From Pseudomonas sp. LS-2 (GTDB lineage Bacteria; Pseudomonadota; Gammaproteobacteria; Pseudomonadales; Pseudomonadaceae), in contig NZ_QXTJ01000004.1 of the NCBI RefSeq assembly GCF_003605735.1, positions 84,500-123,532 of the forward strand: a stretch of DNA of 39,033 nucleotides, given 5' to 3'. Positions 26,629 through 36,174 of this stretch are shown here, piece after piece (within the stretch, counting starts at the first letter, position 1; each line of letters opens with the position of its first letter). A program made the translations under genes and the position numbers. The notes under the pieces were generated by a model. It worked only from the letters and a program-made list of their open reading frames with translations, was not told the origin of the DNA and ran no database searches.

Positions 26629-29600
26629 AGGGATTCTCCATGTAGGTTTTTGCAGCGGTCAGATGTGTACTTTCGGCGCATAAGGCGATAGGCAGTAGGC
26701 AGCACGAACAGCGAAAGCAACGGCGCGGTGACCATACCGCCTACCATCGGGGCAGCAATACGGCTCATGACTTCGCCACCGGTACCGCTCCCCATCAAAA
26801 TGGGCAGCAACCCCGCAAGGATGACTGCCACTGTCATTGTCTTGGGTCGGACGCGTTGCACGGCACCTTGGCGTATCGCTCCGACCAGCCCCTGCTCCGA
26901 GTAGTCACCTGCATCTTGGCGTTCTGTCCAGGCGTTCTTCAGATAGAGCAACATAATGACGCCGAACTCGGCGGAAACCCCTGCCAGCGCGATGAAACCG
27001 ACGCCTGTCGCAACCGAAAGGTTGAAGCCGAGGATGTATAGGAACCAAGCCCCGCCGGTGAGCGCGAATGGTAGCGTGGCCATAATCAGCAACGCCTCGT
27101 CGACACGGGAAAAGGTCAGATACAGCAGCACGAAAATGATCAGCAACGTGGCCGGTACCACCAGCTTTAAACGTGCGTTCGCCCGTTCGAGAAACTCAAA
27201 TTGTCCTGAGTAGCTCAGGCTAATTCCGGGCTGCAACTTGACCTGCTGGCTTATGGCCTGACGCAGATCGCCCACCACGGAAGCCAGGTCTCTGCCGCGC
27301 ACATCGATGTACACCCAGCCTGAGGGCCGGGCGTTTTCGCTTTTAAGCATTGGAGGGCCATCGGTAATTTTGATCTTCGCCACTGTCCCCAGCGTAATCT
27401 GGGTGCCTAGCGGGGTGTAAATTGGTAGTTGTTCCAAGGCGCTGACGGAGTCTCGCCATTCGCGCGGGTAACGCACGTTGATTGGGAAGCGTGCAAGCCC
27501 TTCAATGGTTTCTCCGACGTTCTCACCGCCGATGGCGCCAGCCACGATGGACTGCACATCGGCGATATTCAGTCCGTAACGCGCAGCGGCGTTACGGTCG
27601 ATATTCACGTCAATGTAACGCCCGCCAGTCAGCCGCTCCGCAAGGGCGGAGCTGACGCCTGGCACCGTCTTGGCCACCCGTTCTACGGCCTGAGTGGCCG
27701 TATCGATTTCGGCCAAGCTGGAACCCGCTACCTTGATTCCGATTGGGCTCTTGATCCCGGTGGCGAGCATATCGATCCGGTTGCGGATGGGCGGTATCCA
27801 AATGTTGGTCAACCCCGGAACTCTCACCGCCCGATCCAGCTCCTCCACCAGCTTCTCCTGTGTCATGCCCGGACGCCATTGATCATGTGGCTTGAACTGG
27901 ATGGTGGTTTCGAACATCTCCAGCGGCGCGGGATCCGTAGCAGTTTCGGCGCGACCGGCTTTGCCAAACACATGCTCGACCTCGGGGATGGTTTTGATCA
28001 GTCGGTCGGTCTGTTGCAGTAACAGAGCCGCCTTCTGAACTGACAAGCCTGGAAGAGCAGATGGCATGTAGAGCAGGTCGCCTTCGTCCAGCGGTGGAAG
28101 AAACTCTCCGCCCAGTTGAGAAAGCGGCCAGAGAGCGCTAACGAAAACGAGCGCTGCAATCATCAAGGTCGTTTTAGGCCGACGTAGGACAGCATCCAAC
28201 GCAGGCTGATAAACACGCACGAGGAAGCGGTTCAGTGGGTTTTGTTGCTCTTCAGGAAGCCGACCGCGAATCCAGTAGCCCATCAGGACAGGCACCAGCG
28301 TGACGGACAAGCCTGCCGCTGCCGCCATGGCATAGGTTTTGGTGAAGGCCAGTGGCCCAAACAGGCGACCTTCCTGAGCTTCCAGCGTGAAAACTGGAAT
28401 GAACGACAGGGTGATGATTAACAGGCAGAAAAATAGGGCCGGCCCGACTTCCGTTGCCGCGTCGATCATGACCTGCCAGCGGCGCTCTCCCTGCAGAACC
28501 TCACCGGGGTGGCCGAGATGCCACGTTTCAACTTTCTTGTGGGCGTTTTCGATCATGACAACGGCGGCATCGACCATCGCACCAATGGCGATGGCGATGC
28601 CGCCCAACGACATGATGTTGGCGTTGATGCCTTGATGACGCATGACAATAAAAGCGATCAGCACCCCGACAGGCAGCGAAATGATCGCCACCAGAGCCGA
28701 GCGCAGGTGCCACAGGAATATTCCGCACACCAGGGCAACGACGATAAACTCCTCGATCAACTTGTGACTGAGGTTGTCGACCGCTCGGTCGATCAGCTTG
28801 CTTCTGTCATAGGTAGTAACGACTTCGACGCCGGACGGTAGGCTGTGCTTGAGTTCCTCCAGCTTCGCCTTGACCGCTGCGATGGTCTCGCGAGCGTTCT
28901 TGCCGCTACGCAGCACTATTACGCCGCCTACGGTCTCACCCTCACCGTCGAGCTCGGTAATGCCACGGCGCATCTCGGGCCCCAGTTGGATCGTGGCGAC
29001 ATCACCCAGAGTGATCGGCACACCGCCAGCTCCCAGTTTCAAAGGGATCGCGCGGAAGTCATTAAGCGTCTTCAGATAGCCGGAAGCTCTCACGATGAAC
29101 TCCGTTTCCGCCATTTCCAGCACTGCCCCCCCGGTCTCCTGGTTGGCTTTGCCGATAGCGGCAGCAACCTCAGCCTGAGTGACCCGCAGGTTCACGAGCT
29201 TCAGGGGATCCAGCACCACCTGATACTGCTTGACCATGCCACCAATAGTGGCCACTTCTGCAATATTGGGAATGGTCTTCAGTTCGAACTTGAGAAACCA
29301 GTCCTGCAACGCCCTTAACTGCGCAAGGTCGTGCGCGCCAGTGCGATCCACCAATGCATATTGGTAAATCCAGCCGACCCCTGTCGCATCGGGCCCCAAA
29401 GCCGGCTTTGCGTTCGCGGGCAAGCGGCTTTGTACCTGACTTAAATATTCCAAAACCCGCGACCGAGCCCAGTACTGATCCGTGCCATCCTCGAACAATA
29501 CATACACGAAGCTATCACCGAAAAAGGAGTAGCCGCGCACTGTCTTTGCGCCGGGTACGGAAAGCATGGTGGTCGCTAAAGGGTAGGTCACCTGGTTTTC

Positions 29601-29783
29601 GACTATTTGCGGCGCCTGACCCGCGTAAGGGGTGCGGATGATCACTTGGACATCGGACAGATCGGGCAGCGCGTCGATGGGCGTAGTCTGCAATGACCAG
29701 AGGCCCCACGCGGTGACGAACATTGTCGCCAGAAGCACCAGTAGACGGTTTACAACCGACCACCTGATAAGGGAAGCAATCAT
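26625..29783 (-). CDS. cusA: CusA-type heavy-metal RND efflux pump, copy 2
   Basis: Complete 1052-aa RND pump. Metal-binding methionines M573, M623 and M672 ([21 protein letters not shown]) fall at the same numbers as in E. coli CusA; D405 in GAMVDAAVV belongs to the proton relay. Two large periplasmic loops and 12 transmembrane segments fit the family, as does the length. Overlaps cusB and cusF by 4 bp on each side. Substrate is Cu(I)/Ag(I) by motif. Confidence 0.97.
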   Translation of the reverse strand: MIASLIRWSVVNRLLVLLATMFVTAWGLWSLQTTPIDALPDLSDVQVIIRTPYAGQAPQIVENQVTYPLATTMLSVPGAKTVRGYSFFGDSFVYVLFEDGTDQYWARSRVLEYLSQVQSRLPANAKPALGPDATGVGWIYQYALVDRTGAHDLAQLRALQDWFLKFELKTIPNIAEVATIGGMVKQYQVVLDPLKLVNLRVTQAEVAAAIGKANQETGGAVLEMAETEFIVRASGYLKTLNDFRAIPLKLGAGGVPITLGDVATIQLGPEMRRGITELDGEGETVGGVIVLRSGKNARETIAAVKAKLEELKHSLPSGVEVVTTYDRSKLIDRAVDNLSHKLIEEFIVVALVCGIFLWHLRSALVAIISLPVGVLIAFIVMRHQGINANIMSLGGIAIAIGAMVDAAVVMIENAHKKVETWHLGHPGEVLQGERRWQVMIDAATEVGPALFFCLLIITLSFIPVFTLEAQEGRLFGPLAFTKTYAMAAAAGLSVTLVPVLMGYWIRGRLPEEQQNPLNRFLVRVYQPALDAVLRRPKTTLMIAALVFVSALWPLSQLGGEFLPPLDEGDLLYMPSALPGLSVQKAALLLQQTDRLIKTIPEVEHVFGKAGRAETATDPAPLEMFETTIQFKPHDQWRPGMTQEKLVEELDRAVRVPGLTNIWIPPIRNRIDMLATGIKSPIGIKVAGSSLAEIDTATQAVERVAKTVPGVSSALAERLTGGRYIDVNIDRNAAARYGLNIADVQSIVAGAIGGENVGETIEGLARFPINVRYPREWRDSVSALEQLPIYTPLGTQITLGTVAKIKITDGPPMLKSENARPSGWVYIDVRGRDLASVVGDLRQAISQQVKLQPGISLSYSGQFEFLERANARLKLVVPATLLIIFVLLYLTFSRVDEALLIMATLPFALTGGAWFLYILGFNLSVATGVGFIALAGVSAEFGVIMLLYLKNAWTERQDAGDYSEQGLVGAIRQGAVQRVRPKTMTVAVILAGLLPILMGSGTGGEVMSRIAAPMVGGMVTAPLLSLFVLPTAYRLMRRKYTSDRCKNLHGESL

Positions 29784-31258
29784 GGCTGGTTCCCCATCTT
29801 GTTCAGTCGCTCGACCACTAACCCATCATCGGTCTGGCTAACGGCTATCCGAACCTTGTCACCCGCCTTCAGGCCTCTCACCAGAAGTGGGTTAACGACC
29901 GGAAACGTCATCGTCATGCCTGGCATTCCGAGGGTGTTGAAGGGCCCATGAGCGAGCGTGACTGTGGTGTCGCTTATATCGACGATCTGTCCATCGGCCT
30001 CATGTAAACGAGGCGACGCCATAAGGGTCGAGTCATCCTGATCCGCTGCGACGATGCCCTTCAAGCTGGCCTCCGAGTCCAGCAGAAACTGGCCGGACGC
30101 GACGACCTTCTGTCCCTCTTCCAACCCTTTGGCAATTGCAGTTTTGCCATCGGTCTCCTGTCCCAGCTGTACCTCGACCGGACGGTAGTGACCCGAACCC
30201 TCGGCACGCATGACTAGCGCTCGCCGTCCGGTGCGAATGACGGCCTCGCTGGGCACCCACAGTACGCTGCGCTCGCCCGTACTGCGCAGGCGTACCTGTG
30301 CCGTCAGACCTGGCCTGAGTTGTCCGTTAGGATTGGGGAGCTCGACCCTTACGCGAAGCGTGCGGCTGTCAGGGTTTGTCTCAGGCAGAATCGTACTGAC
30401 CTTGCCCGCAAAGGTCTTACCGGGAAACGCCGGGAACTGAGCCTCGACTGTTTGCCCTGTCCGGAGCGATCCGGCCTGGGACTCTGGAACGGCGACCGCC
30501 AGCCAGACGCTGCTCAGGCCATTGACACGGGCCAGCGTTTCACCGGTTGTGAAGGTCATTCCGTTGCGCAGGTTCAGTTCCTGAAGGACTCCACCGAGGG
30601 GACTGGTGATCGTCACATAAGGCTGAACCTTGCCACTGCGCTCCACCTGAGCGATGAGGCGCGGTGGCATGCCCGTCAGCCGCAACCGCTGTCGCGCTGC
30701 TGCGAGAAGGGTTGCATCACCTTGGGCCTTCAGCGCCAGAAACTCTGTTTGAGCGGCTGCCCAGTCCGGTACAAGAACATCGGCCAATGGTGCGTTGGCA
30801 GATAGGACATCACTCGGCGCGAGCCCATATATGCGCTCGACGAACCCATTGGTACGCGCTTGAACCACCGCGACGTCACGCTCGTTGAAGCCCACGACGG
30901 CAGAGACGTCGAGCGTCACGTCCAGCGCACCCCGATTGACGGTGGCAAGTCGAAAACCAAGATTTTGCGTTACCCCAGGATCGATATTGAGGGCCGCTGG
31001 ATCACCGGCGCCGCTGGCATACTGAGGAACCAGCTGCATATCCATAAAGGGCGACTTCCCCGGCTTGTCGAACTTTTGCTGCGGGTACATGGGATCGTAC
31101 CAATACAGCGCCTGACGCTCCTGCGAACCACGGCTGTCAGGTACAACGGTTGACGGAGAAGCATCGACGTGAGGCCGTTCTGCGAACCAGTATCCGCCCG
31201 CCGCGCCTAAGCCCATGAAAACCGCCGCAATACAAATCGAAGTCCACTGTCGGCTCAT
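29780..31258 (-). CDS. cusB: CusB-type periplasmic adaptor with C-terminal CusF-like domain, copy 2
   Basis: 492-aa membrane fusion protein. The N-terminal anchor is about residues 8-26; metal-binding methionines are M57, M72 and M74 ([17 protein letters not shown]). The adaptor core is followed from about residue 413 by a CusF-like domain (VTLAHGPF...MPGMTMTF), again with Met in place of the CusF Trp. Overlaps cusC and cusA by 4 bp. Confidence 0.96.
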   Translation of the reverse strand: MSRQWTSICIAAVFMGLGAAGGYWFAERPHVDASPSTVVPDSRGSQERQALYWYDPMYPQQKFDKPGKSPFMDMQLVPQYASGAGDPAALNIDPGVTQNLGFRLATVNRGALDVTLDVSAVVGFNERDVAVVQARTNGFVERIYGLAPSDVLSANAPLADVLVPDWAAAQTEFLALKAQGDATLLAAARQRLRLTGMPPRLIAQVERSGKVQPYVTITSPLGGVLQELNLRNGMTFTTGETLARVNGLSSVWLAVAVPESQAGSLRTGQTVEAQFPAFPGKTFAGKVSTILPETNPDSRTLRVRVELPNPNGQLRPGLTAQVRLRSTGERSVLWVPSEAVIRTGRRALVMRAEGSGHYRPVEVQLGQETDGKTAIAKGLEEGQKVVASGQFLLDSEASLKGIVAADQDDSTLMASPRLHEADGQIVDISDTTVTLAHGPFNTLGMPGMTMTFPVVNPLLVRGLKAGDKVRIAVSQTDDGLVVERLNKMGNQP

Positions 31259-32511
31259 GGACGTGCCTCTCCATACGCGAAATACAGACGGGCACTCGTC
31301 AGCGCCCGCTGCTCCTCCACGTCCACCTGCTTGAGCCGCGCTTCAATGACTTCACGACGGGCCGTGACGACAGCGTTTAAATCGGTTTTGCCTGCTCGAT
31401 AACTGGCCAGACTGAGTTCAACTTTCTGCTGGGCGAGCGGCACTAGGCTTTCCCTACCTCGCTGCACGGCGCGATTCAGTCGCGTGTAGTCAGCCAATTC
31501 GCTTTCCAGTTGCTCGGCGTGCTCTCGGGCCAGAGCGTCGCGTTGTGCCTCAACTTTGCTGAGTTCGGCCTGCCTAGCAGCGATCTTCGGATTCTGCCGG
31601 GTGTCGGTGAACAGCGGCAGATCCCATGAAAACTGCACGCTGACCATGTCACCGAATTCACGATTCCGGTGCTGATAATCCAGCTCCCAGCTCCAGTCAG
31701 GACGTTTCTCCGAGACGGCTTCTTGCACCTTTGCCTGTGCCTCTCGGGTCATTGGAACAAAGGCTGCTAGTTCAGGATGGTGTTGCAGCTTGTGCGAGTA
31801 GCCAGACGTGTCGGTGGGCCACTCCGGCAGGCTGCCTACCGGTTCGTCATTGCCTGCCGGGCCTATCCACCGTTTGAGGGCCGCCCGCGCCCGAGTCCGC
31901 TGAACATTCAGATCATCTTGTCGCTCTGCGAGCAATGCTGCCTCCTGCTTGGGCGAGACTGCTTCGGCGGGTTGTGCTCGACCACCGGCTATCTGCGCCT
32001 TAACAGTTTCGGCGAACAGTCCGTTTTCCCGGTAGAAGTCCTGAAGCAGCACGTTCTTGCGTTCGACCGAATAGCTGCTTATCCAGGCAAGCGCCGTCGA
32101 CAGGCGAACGTTGAGACGTTCAACCTGGCGCTCTGCTGCGGCGCGCTCAATGGCCGCATTGGCCACCTCAATACGCGCTAGGCGCTTTTCGCTGTTGGGC
32201 ATCTCCTGTCTGATTCCGACCATCTGCATAGTCATGAAATCATCGTTGACGCTCCAGCGATCCGGGCCTCCGATTGGGTAGTTTTGCAAACCTGCTATCA
32301 GCGTCGGATCGGGTAATTCGCCGGCGGGTATGGCCGCGCTGTTTGCAGCCCGGACATTGGCATCTTGTGCGGCGAGCGAGGGCGCGTGCGTATCTGCCAG
32401 TCGTAACGCTTCATCAAGCGTCAGGGTGCTAGCAAAGCCGTGCGCTGCCATTACGCTTGCCATCAGACCGACCACGGCGGGCCAGCCAATGCGATAGCAC
32501 TTGGCATTCAT
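31255..32511 (-). CDS. cusC: CusC/CzcC-type outer-membrane efflux channel, copy 2
   Basis: 418 aa, identical in length to copy 1. Signal peptide MNAKCYRIGW...GFAST, no lipobox. TolC-like repeats with SLVPLAQQKVELSLASYRAG near the C terminus. The start at 32511 is preferred over the ORF limit 32571 because AGGAA precedes it at the same spacing as in copy 1. Confidence 0.95.
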   Translation of the reverse strand: MNAKCYRIGWPAVVGLMASVMAAHGFASTLTLDEALRLADTHAPSLAAQDANVRAANSAAIPAGELPDPTLIAGLQNYPIGGPDRWSVNDDFMTMQMVGIRQEMPNSEKRLARIEVANAAIERAAAERQVERLNVRLSTALAWISSYSVERKNVLLQDFYRENGLFAETVKAQIAGGRAQPAEAVSPKQEAALLAERQDDLNVQRTRARAALKRWIGPAGNDEPVGSLPEWPTDTSGYSHKLQHHPELAAFVPMTREAQAKVQEAVSEKRPDWSWELDYQHRNREFGDMVSVQFSWDLPLFTDTRQNPKIAARQAELSKVEAQRDALAREHAEQLESELADYTRLNRAVQRGRESLVPLAQQKVELSLASYRAGKTDLNAVVTARREVIEARLKQVDVEEQRALTSARLYFAYGEARP

Positions 32512-32611
32512 CAGTTTTATTCCTGTGATCATGTACCGCACGCGACATGTAAACGCGCACGATCTGTCCATTTCGCTAGGGCAAAATGGGCCTCAATGTC
32601 AAAAAAAGGAA

Positions 32612-32953
32612 TTAACCGCGTGGCGGTCGCCACACACCGGATGAAGTGCCCACGGGCGCGGAGTCGCTAAGAAAAATAGCCATAACGGGATTGAGGGGGG
32701 AAACAGGTGGCTTGAAGGCCAACACTTCGAGTATGCCGCCGTTCTTGCACTCTTGACCTGGTTTACAGGGTTTGCTGTGGTCAGCAGAGCTTTTCATGTC
32801 GTTGCAACAGTCCATCCCCATGTCGCTCATCATCGCCATGCCCGTGGTCTTCATAGGGCAAGGTTCTGTCGATGCCTGAACACCCGCCATCCCGGTTAAA
32901 GGAAGCGTGAGGCTGATCAGAAAAATGAGGCACAACCGCAGGTAACGTTTCAT
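32612..32953 (-). CDS. Small Met/Cys-rich periplasmic protein, CzcI-like in position, copy 2
   Basis: 113-aa exported protein, paralogue of 5289-5630. Signal peptide MKRYLRLCLIFLISLTLPL; ligand-rich middle PCPMKTTGMAMMSDMGMDCC and CKPGQECK; conserved end VWRPPR. Positions of Cys and Met are largely retained between the copies, supporting a metal-binding role in the Cus system. It lies about 100 bp upstream of cusC, and that gap is itself partly conserved between the two loci (GGCTCAATGTC-type stretch). Confidence 0.8.
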   Translation of the reverse strand: MKRYLRLCLIFLISLTLPLTGMAGVQASTEPCPMKTTGMAMMSDMGMDCCNDMKSSADHSKPCKPGQECKNGGILEVLAFKPPVSPLNPVMAIFLSDSAPVGTSSGVWRPPRG

Positions 32954-33099
32954 ACCACTGCACTGTAGGGGATGGGCACGACAAGGACAACAAGGGCAGC
33001 CTGGCTAGCTCAGAGAGATCACCTGGAGCTAATCACACCAAGTGCGGATTAAGTCAATGTTACGCGCCAGGAAGCAAGCGTAAGCCTGCTCCACATTCA

Positions 33100-34302
33100 T
33101 CAACTCGAATGACTCTTCAGTGGCAGACGAATGCTGATCGCGACGCAAACCGCGAGTAAGCAACAAAACATGATCAACAGCAGCACTGGGCCAAACGCGT
33201 CTAGCACCAATGCCGCCAGAATGGGGCCACACGCCTGAGCAATCAGTACCGGTCGGGCAAGCAATCCCATTCGCGATCCGTACCCCAGTGCACCAAACAA
33301 GGCCAGGGGCAGCGTGCCACGGGTAATCGTGAGAATGCCGTTCCCGGCTCCATAGAGTGCAATGGCGACGAACGCGAGCCATGGCTTCCCGGAAGTCAGC
33401 AAGCCAAGCCCGAACAGACAAAGCACAACGCCGATGCGTGCCGACCATGTGGGATGGAGGTTCCTGCCCATTGCGAACTCAGCGATCCGTGCTGCGACCT
33501 GGGCGGGGCCGATGACCATGCCTATCGCCAAGGCAACGGCGGTCACGATCCCCAACTGCTTGAGGGCATCCAGAAGATGTACAGAGATTCCCGATACAAC
33601 CAGCGCGAGGAGAGTCAGCATCGTGCCGATTAGCAGGAACAGAACTCGGGACTGACTTGAGTTGTGGATAGTGGAAGTAGTGCTTCCAGTCACAACCGCT
33701 CGTAAGGGTTGTTTAGCGCTGCCAGGAATCATGAGAGCGTGGATAGGCAGTCCGATGAGCAAATGCGCGGCAGCAATGGATAGGCACGTTCCCCTCCAGC
33801 CGAGCCATTCCTCCATTGCCGCAATGGCTGGCCAGCCCAACGTACTGGCAAAACCACCCAGCAAGGTCAATCCGGTAATTGATGTTCGAGCCCCCTCACC
33901 GAGAAGCCGACCTAGCGTTGAAAAGGCAGCGTCGTAAAGCCCTGCGGCCATTGCCACGCCGATCAAAGTCCACGCGAAGTAGTACGTCGGCATGTTTTCA
34001 GCAATGCCCATGGTGGCAATGCCCACGGATAGAAGCAGAGAGCTACACGCCATTGCCGCCCGGCCACCATGGCAGTCAATGTGCCGCCCCACTGCGGGTG
34101 ATGTTGCTCCCGCAACCAACATTCCCCAGGACAGTCCGCCAACAACACTGGTGATTGACCAGCCCGCATCCCTCGCTATGGGGGCAGCGAGAACAGCAGG
34201 CAAATAATAGGTAGAACCCCATGCAAGAATTTGAGTGAAACCCATGGCCCAAACGAGCCGGGTGCGATGGGTGGCAGGGTGTAACGACTCAGGGAGGCTC
34301 AC
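33100..34302 (-). CDS. Major facilitator superfamily transporter
   Basis: About 400 aa with 12 hydrophobic segments. The N-terminal WAMGFTQILAWGSTYYLPAVLAAPI and the loop GRHIDCHGGRAAM (motif A-like) mark an MFS antiporter. The substrate is unknown; the divergent Cys-containing MarR gene and the shared box with arsN1 suggest an arsenical or antibiotic. The frame reaches a TTG at 34338, but that lies inside the shared box, so GTG at 34302 is the more likely start. Confidence 0.85.
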   Translation of the reverse strand: MSLPESLHPATHRTRLVWAMGFTQILAWGSTYYLPAVLAAPIARDAGWSITSVVGGLSWGMLVAGATSPAVGRHIDCHGGRAAMACSSLLLSVGIATMGIAENMPTYYFAWTLIGVAMAAGLYDAAFSTLGRLLGEGARTSITGLTLLGGFASTLGWPAIAAMEEWLGWRGTCLSIAAAHLLIGLPIHALMIPGSAKQPLRAVVTGSTTSTIHNSSQSRVLFLLIGTMLTLLALVVSGISVHLLDALKQLGIVTAVALAIGMVIGPAQVAARIAEFAMGRNLHPTWSARIGVVLCLFGLGLLTSGKPWLAFVAIALYGAGNGILTITRGTLPLALFGALGYGSRMGLLARPVLIAQACGPILAALVLDAFGPVLLLIMFCCLLAVCVAISIRLPLKSHSS

Positions 34303-34320
34303 TCGCCACGCTCGATTTTT

Positions 34321-34345
34321 GGTTGGTAGTGACAACAAGTTAGCG
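34321..34345 (-). promoter_or_regulatory. Shared operator-like box upstream of the MFS gene
   Basis: On the minus strand the box reads CGCTA-N5-TTGTCACTACCAAC, ending about 19 bp upstream of the GTG start. The same sequence recurs upstream of arsN1 at 34949-34973, aligning without gaps. Probable MarR operator. Confidence 0.65.
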
Positions 34346-34422
34346 CGAGAGAATTCTTGCCGTCAACCAAGGCGAGATGTATTGACGACTCAGCTTCGCC
34401 ACCCTTACTGTTGCAGCTAACA

Positions 34423-34432
34423 ACAAATTTGT
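34423..34432. promoter_or_regulatory. Palindrome at the marR start
   Basis: Perfect palindrome ACAAATTTGT, 8 bp upstream of the ATG; MarR-type repressors bind short palindromes at their own promoter. Short enough to arise by chance. Confidence 0.35.
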
Positions 34433-34439
34433 GACGGTT

Positions 34440-34937
34440 ATGTCGAAACGAAAAAATGAGCAGTTGACCCAGGATGCCGAGGATTTGTACGAAGCGGTAA
34501 ACCAGCTCGTGCGTGTCTACCAGTTCCGAGATCGAGACCGAATCTGCTGCTACGACGTTTCGGTTACCCAGTGCTATGCGGTCGAAACCCTCGTAAAGCA
34601 GGGCGCGCTTCGGCTTCAAGTGCTGGCTGAGGAGATGTTCTTGGACAAGAGCACGGCGAGCCGGGTAATCGATGCTCTCGAACGCAAGGGATATGTGTCA
34701 CGCGTTGAAGATGATGAAGACCGTCGCGCTGTGAAAATCCAGGCAACTCAAGCGGGGAAAGAACTTTATGAAAAAATCAGAAGCGATCTGGTAGCAGAAG
34801 AGCGAGCGATGATCGAAAACCTGTCAGTTGAAGCCAGACAAGGTGCTGTGAGCCTGCTGAGACAAATCACAAGAGCGACCGAAATCCGATGTGGTCTGGC
34901 GAATGAGCCTTGTTCGGATGCTATGCAACGGGACTGA
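34440..34937 (+). CDS. MarR-family regulator with clustered cysteines
   Basis: 165-aa winged-helix regulator. Recognition helix and wing: DKSTASRVIDALERKGYVSRVEDDEDRR. An unusual Cys cluster sits before the DNA-binding domain: C36-C37-x7-C45 (ICCYDVSVTQCY), plus C151 and C158 near the C terminus. Such placement could bind As(III)/Sb(III) or sense thiol oxidation; this is inference. The start is ATG 34440; GTG 34431 is an alternative. Divergent from the MFS gene and 49 bp before arsN1. Confidence 0.88.
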   Translation: MSKRKNEQLTQDAEDLYEAVNQLVRVYQFRDRDRICCYDVSVTQCYAVETLVKQGALRLQVLAEEMFLDKSTASRVIDALERKGYVSRVEDDEDRRAVKIQATQAGKELYEKIRSDLVAEERAMIENLSVEARQGAVSLLRQITRATEIRCGLANEPCSDAMQRD

Positions 34938-34948
34938 AATTTTTTTTC

Positions 34949-34973
34949 GCTAGAATATTGTCACTACCAACAG
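34949..34973 (+). promoter_or_regulatory. Shared operator-like box upstream of arsN1
   Basis: CGCTA-N5-TTGTCACTACCAAC, 13 bp before the arsN1 ATG; identical core to 34321-34345. The T-run just before it (34939-34947) could also be the tail of a marR terminator. Confidence 0.65.
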
Positions 34974-34986
34974 AATGGAATCACTC

Positions 34987-35544
34987 ATGCAAATTCGCCG
35001 AGCAGAACCTAACGACACACCGCTGATAGCTGCCATTTACAATCAGGGGATCGAGGAACGAAGCTCCACGTTTGAGACGACACCTCGCATTCCGAATGAC
35101 ATGATCGAACGACTCCAACACGCTGGCCGCTACCCCGTGCTTGTAGTGCTTGATGAGAGCAACGAGGTTGTTGGATGGGCAAGCCTCAGTAGCTACCGGG
35201 CTAGGGCCTGCTACGACGGCATTGCTGACTTTTCGATTTACATGAGCAGGGATGCTCGGGGTCGGGGACTTGGGAAGCAGCTGCTTGAGGCTTTGCTCAA
35301 GGAAGCGGAGACCCTTGGGTTCTGGAAAGTCCTCTCGCGGATTTTCGCGTCAAACCACGCCAGCCTTGCCTTGTGCGAAGCGAGTGGTTTTCGCCAGGTT
35401 GGCTTCTACGAAAAACACGCCTGTCTGGAAGGTCTGTGGATTGACTGCGTCATTGTCGAAAAGCTCTTTCCTGCCAATCAAACAACCGACGCACTCGCAG
35501 CCCCACCGATAAGGACAGAAGCTGGAGGACTGAGCGGTTGCTGA
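34987..35544 (+). CDS. arsN1: ArsN1-type (family A-like) arsinothricin/phosphinothricin N-acetyltransferase
   Basis: 185-aa GNAT enzyme. ArsN1 acetylates the amino group of arsinothricin (and phosphinothricin), removing the antibiotic's activity. Motifs: IYNQGIEERSSTFET, GWASLSSYRARACYDGIADFSIY, acetyl-CoA loop ARGRGLGKQLL (90-100), and SRIFASNHASLALCEASGFRQVGFYEKH. The start at 34987 has GGAA 6-9 bp upstream; an ATG at 34975 is less likely. About 20 extra C-terminal residues (ending GGLSGC) exceed the usual length. PAT activity on phosphinothricin alone is the alternative. Confidence 0.85.
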   Translation: MQIRRAEPNDTPLIAAIYNQGIEERSSTFETTPRIPNDMIERLQHAGRYPVLVVLDESNEVVGWASLSSYRARACYDGIADFSIYMSRDARGRGLGKQLLEALLKEAETLGFWKVLSRIFASNHASLALCEASGFRQVGFYEKHACLEGLWIDCVIVEKLFPANQTTDALAAPPIRTEAGGLSGC

Positions 35545-35594
35545 TGATCTAAGCAGCCCCCTAAACTTTCATCTATCGCACCGCAACCCCTCTG

Positions 35595-35664
35595 GACTTG
35601 CTGGTCAATGCGAATGCGAATGACTGGTCAAGTCCAATGCAAATGGGTGGTCAAGTCCGTGCAA
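35595..35664 (-). repeat. Imperfect direct repeats resembling an IS21-like element end
   Basis: On the minus strand, GGACTTGACCA-NN-CATTTGCATT is followed by GGACTTGACCA-NN-CATTCGCATT and then TTGACCAGCAAGTCC. Multiple short terminal repeats containing TTGACCA are typical of IS21-family ends. No transposase frame is present; just to the right (minus strand, about 35710) a short frame MNADLTEEEMRRAA ends at a stop within the same tract. The rest of 35545-35791 shows nothing else. Confidence 0.4.
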
Positions 35665-35791
35665 TTACGCAGCACGACGCATTTCTTCTTCAGTTAAATC
35701 AGCGTTCATAAAGGATCTCAGTGGAGCGGGAATTAGCTCAATGGATTCTAGTAGGCTGGCTACGCCATGGCGCCCTATGGATCATGACCAC

Positions 35792-36136
35792 CTAAATGCC
35801 CAAGTCGATTTCGAGACAGGAGCCTCTCCATGCTCGCGAAAGTTGCGTCTTTGGCATTAGCGTAATGAGCCCGTCAGCGAGGTTGCTGGCGTGACGAGCG
35901 TACAAGGTCACTGAGCCCGCAACTGGAGCTCGACCCGGCACGAAGGCCCCAACCCGTTGCTGAGCAATTTTCAGTATATTCAGAACATCCTGGCTCACCT
36001 GCTTGGTGGTCAGGTGCTCCACCACTGGCCTGGGCGGAAGGGCGAAATGACTCCACATGTCTACAACCACCCGGAGCAGTTCGTCCGAGCCAAAATGTTC
36101 GAGGGCCATCTCCCACAACTGACCTTCTTGCGCCAT
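35792..36136 (-). CDS. Hypothetical protein of 114 aa
   Basis: Not recognised. Soluble-looking, with EMALEHFGSDELLRVVVDMWSHF and SQDVLNILKIAQQRVGAFVPG; amphipathic helices, no signal peptide or membrane segment. The start is ATG 36136; 36157 is possible. Divergent from the exonuclease-like gene by 38 bp. Confidence 0.5.
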   Translation of the reverse strand: MAQEGQLWEMALEHFGSDELLRVVVDMWSHFALPPRPVVEHLTTKQVSQDVLNILKIAQQRVGAFVPGRAPVAGSVTLYARHASNLADGLITLMPKTQLSRAWRGSCLEIDLGI

Positions 36137-36174
36137 ATTTAGACGGGCCCTAGTCATTACGGAGTTTCAACAGC

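Noticed and set aside
35732..35755. Sequence resembling the 5' end of a tRNA-Gly (GCGGGAATTAGCTCAATGG)
   Set aside because: No anticodon arm, T arm or acceptor complement follows; chance similarity or at best a tiny remnant.
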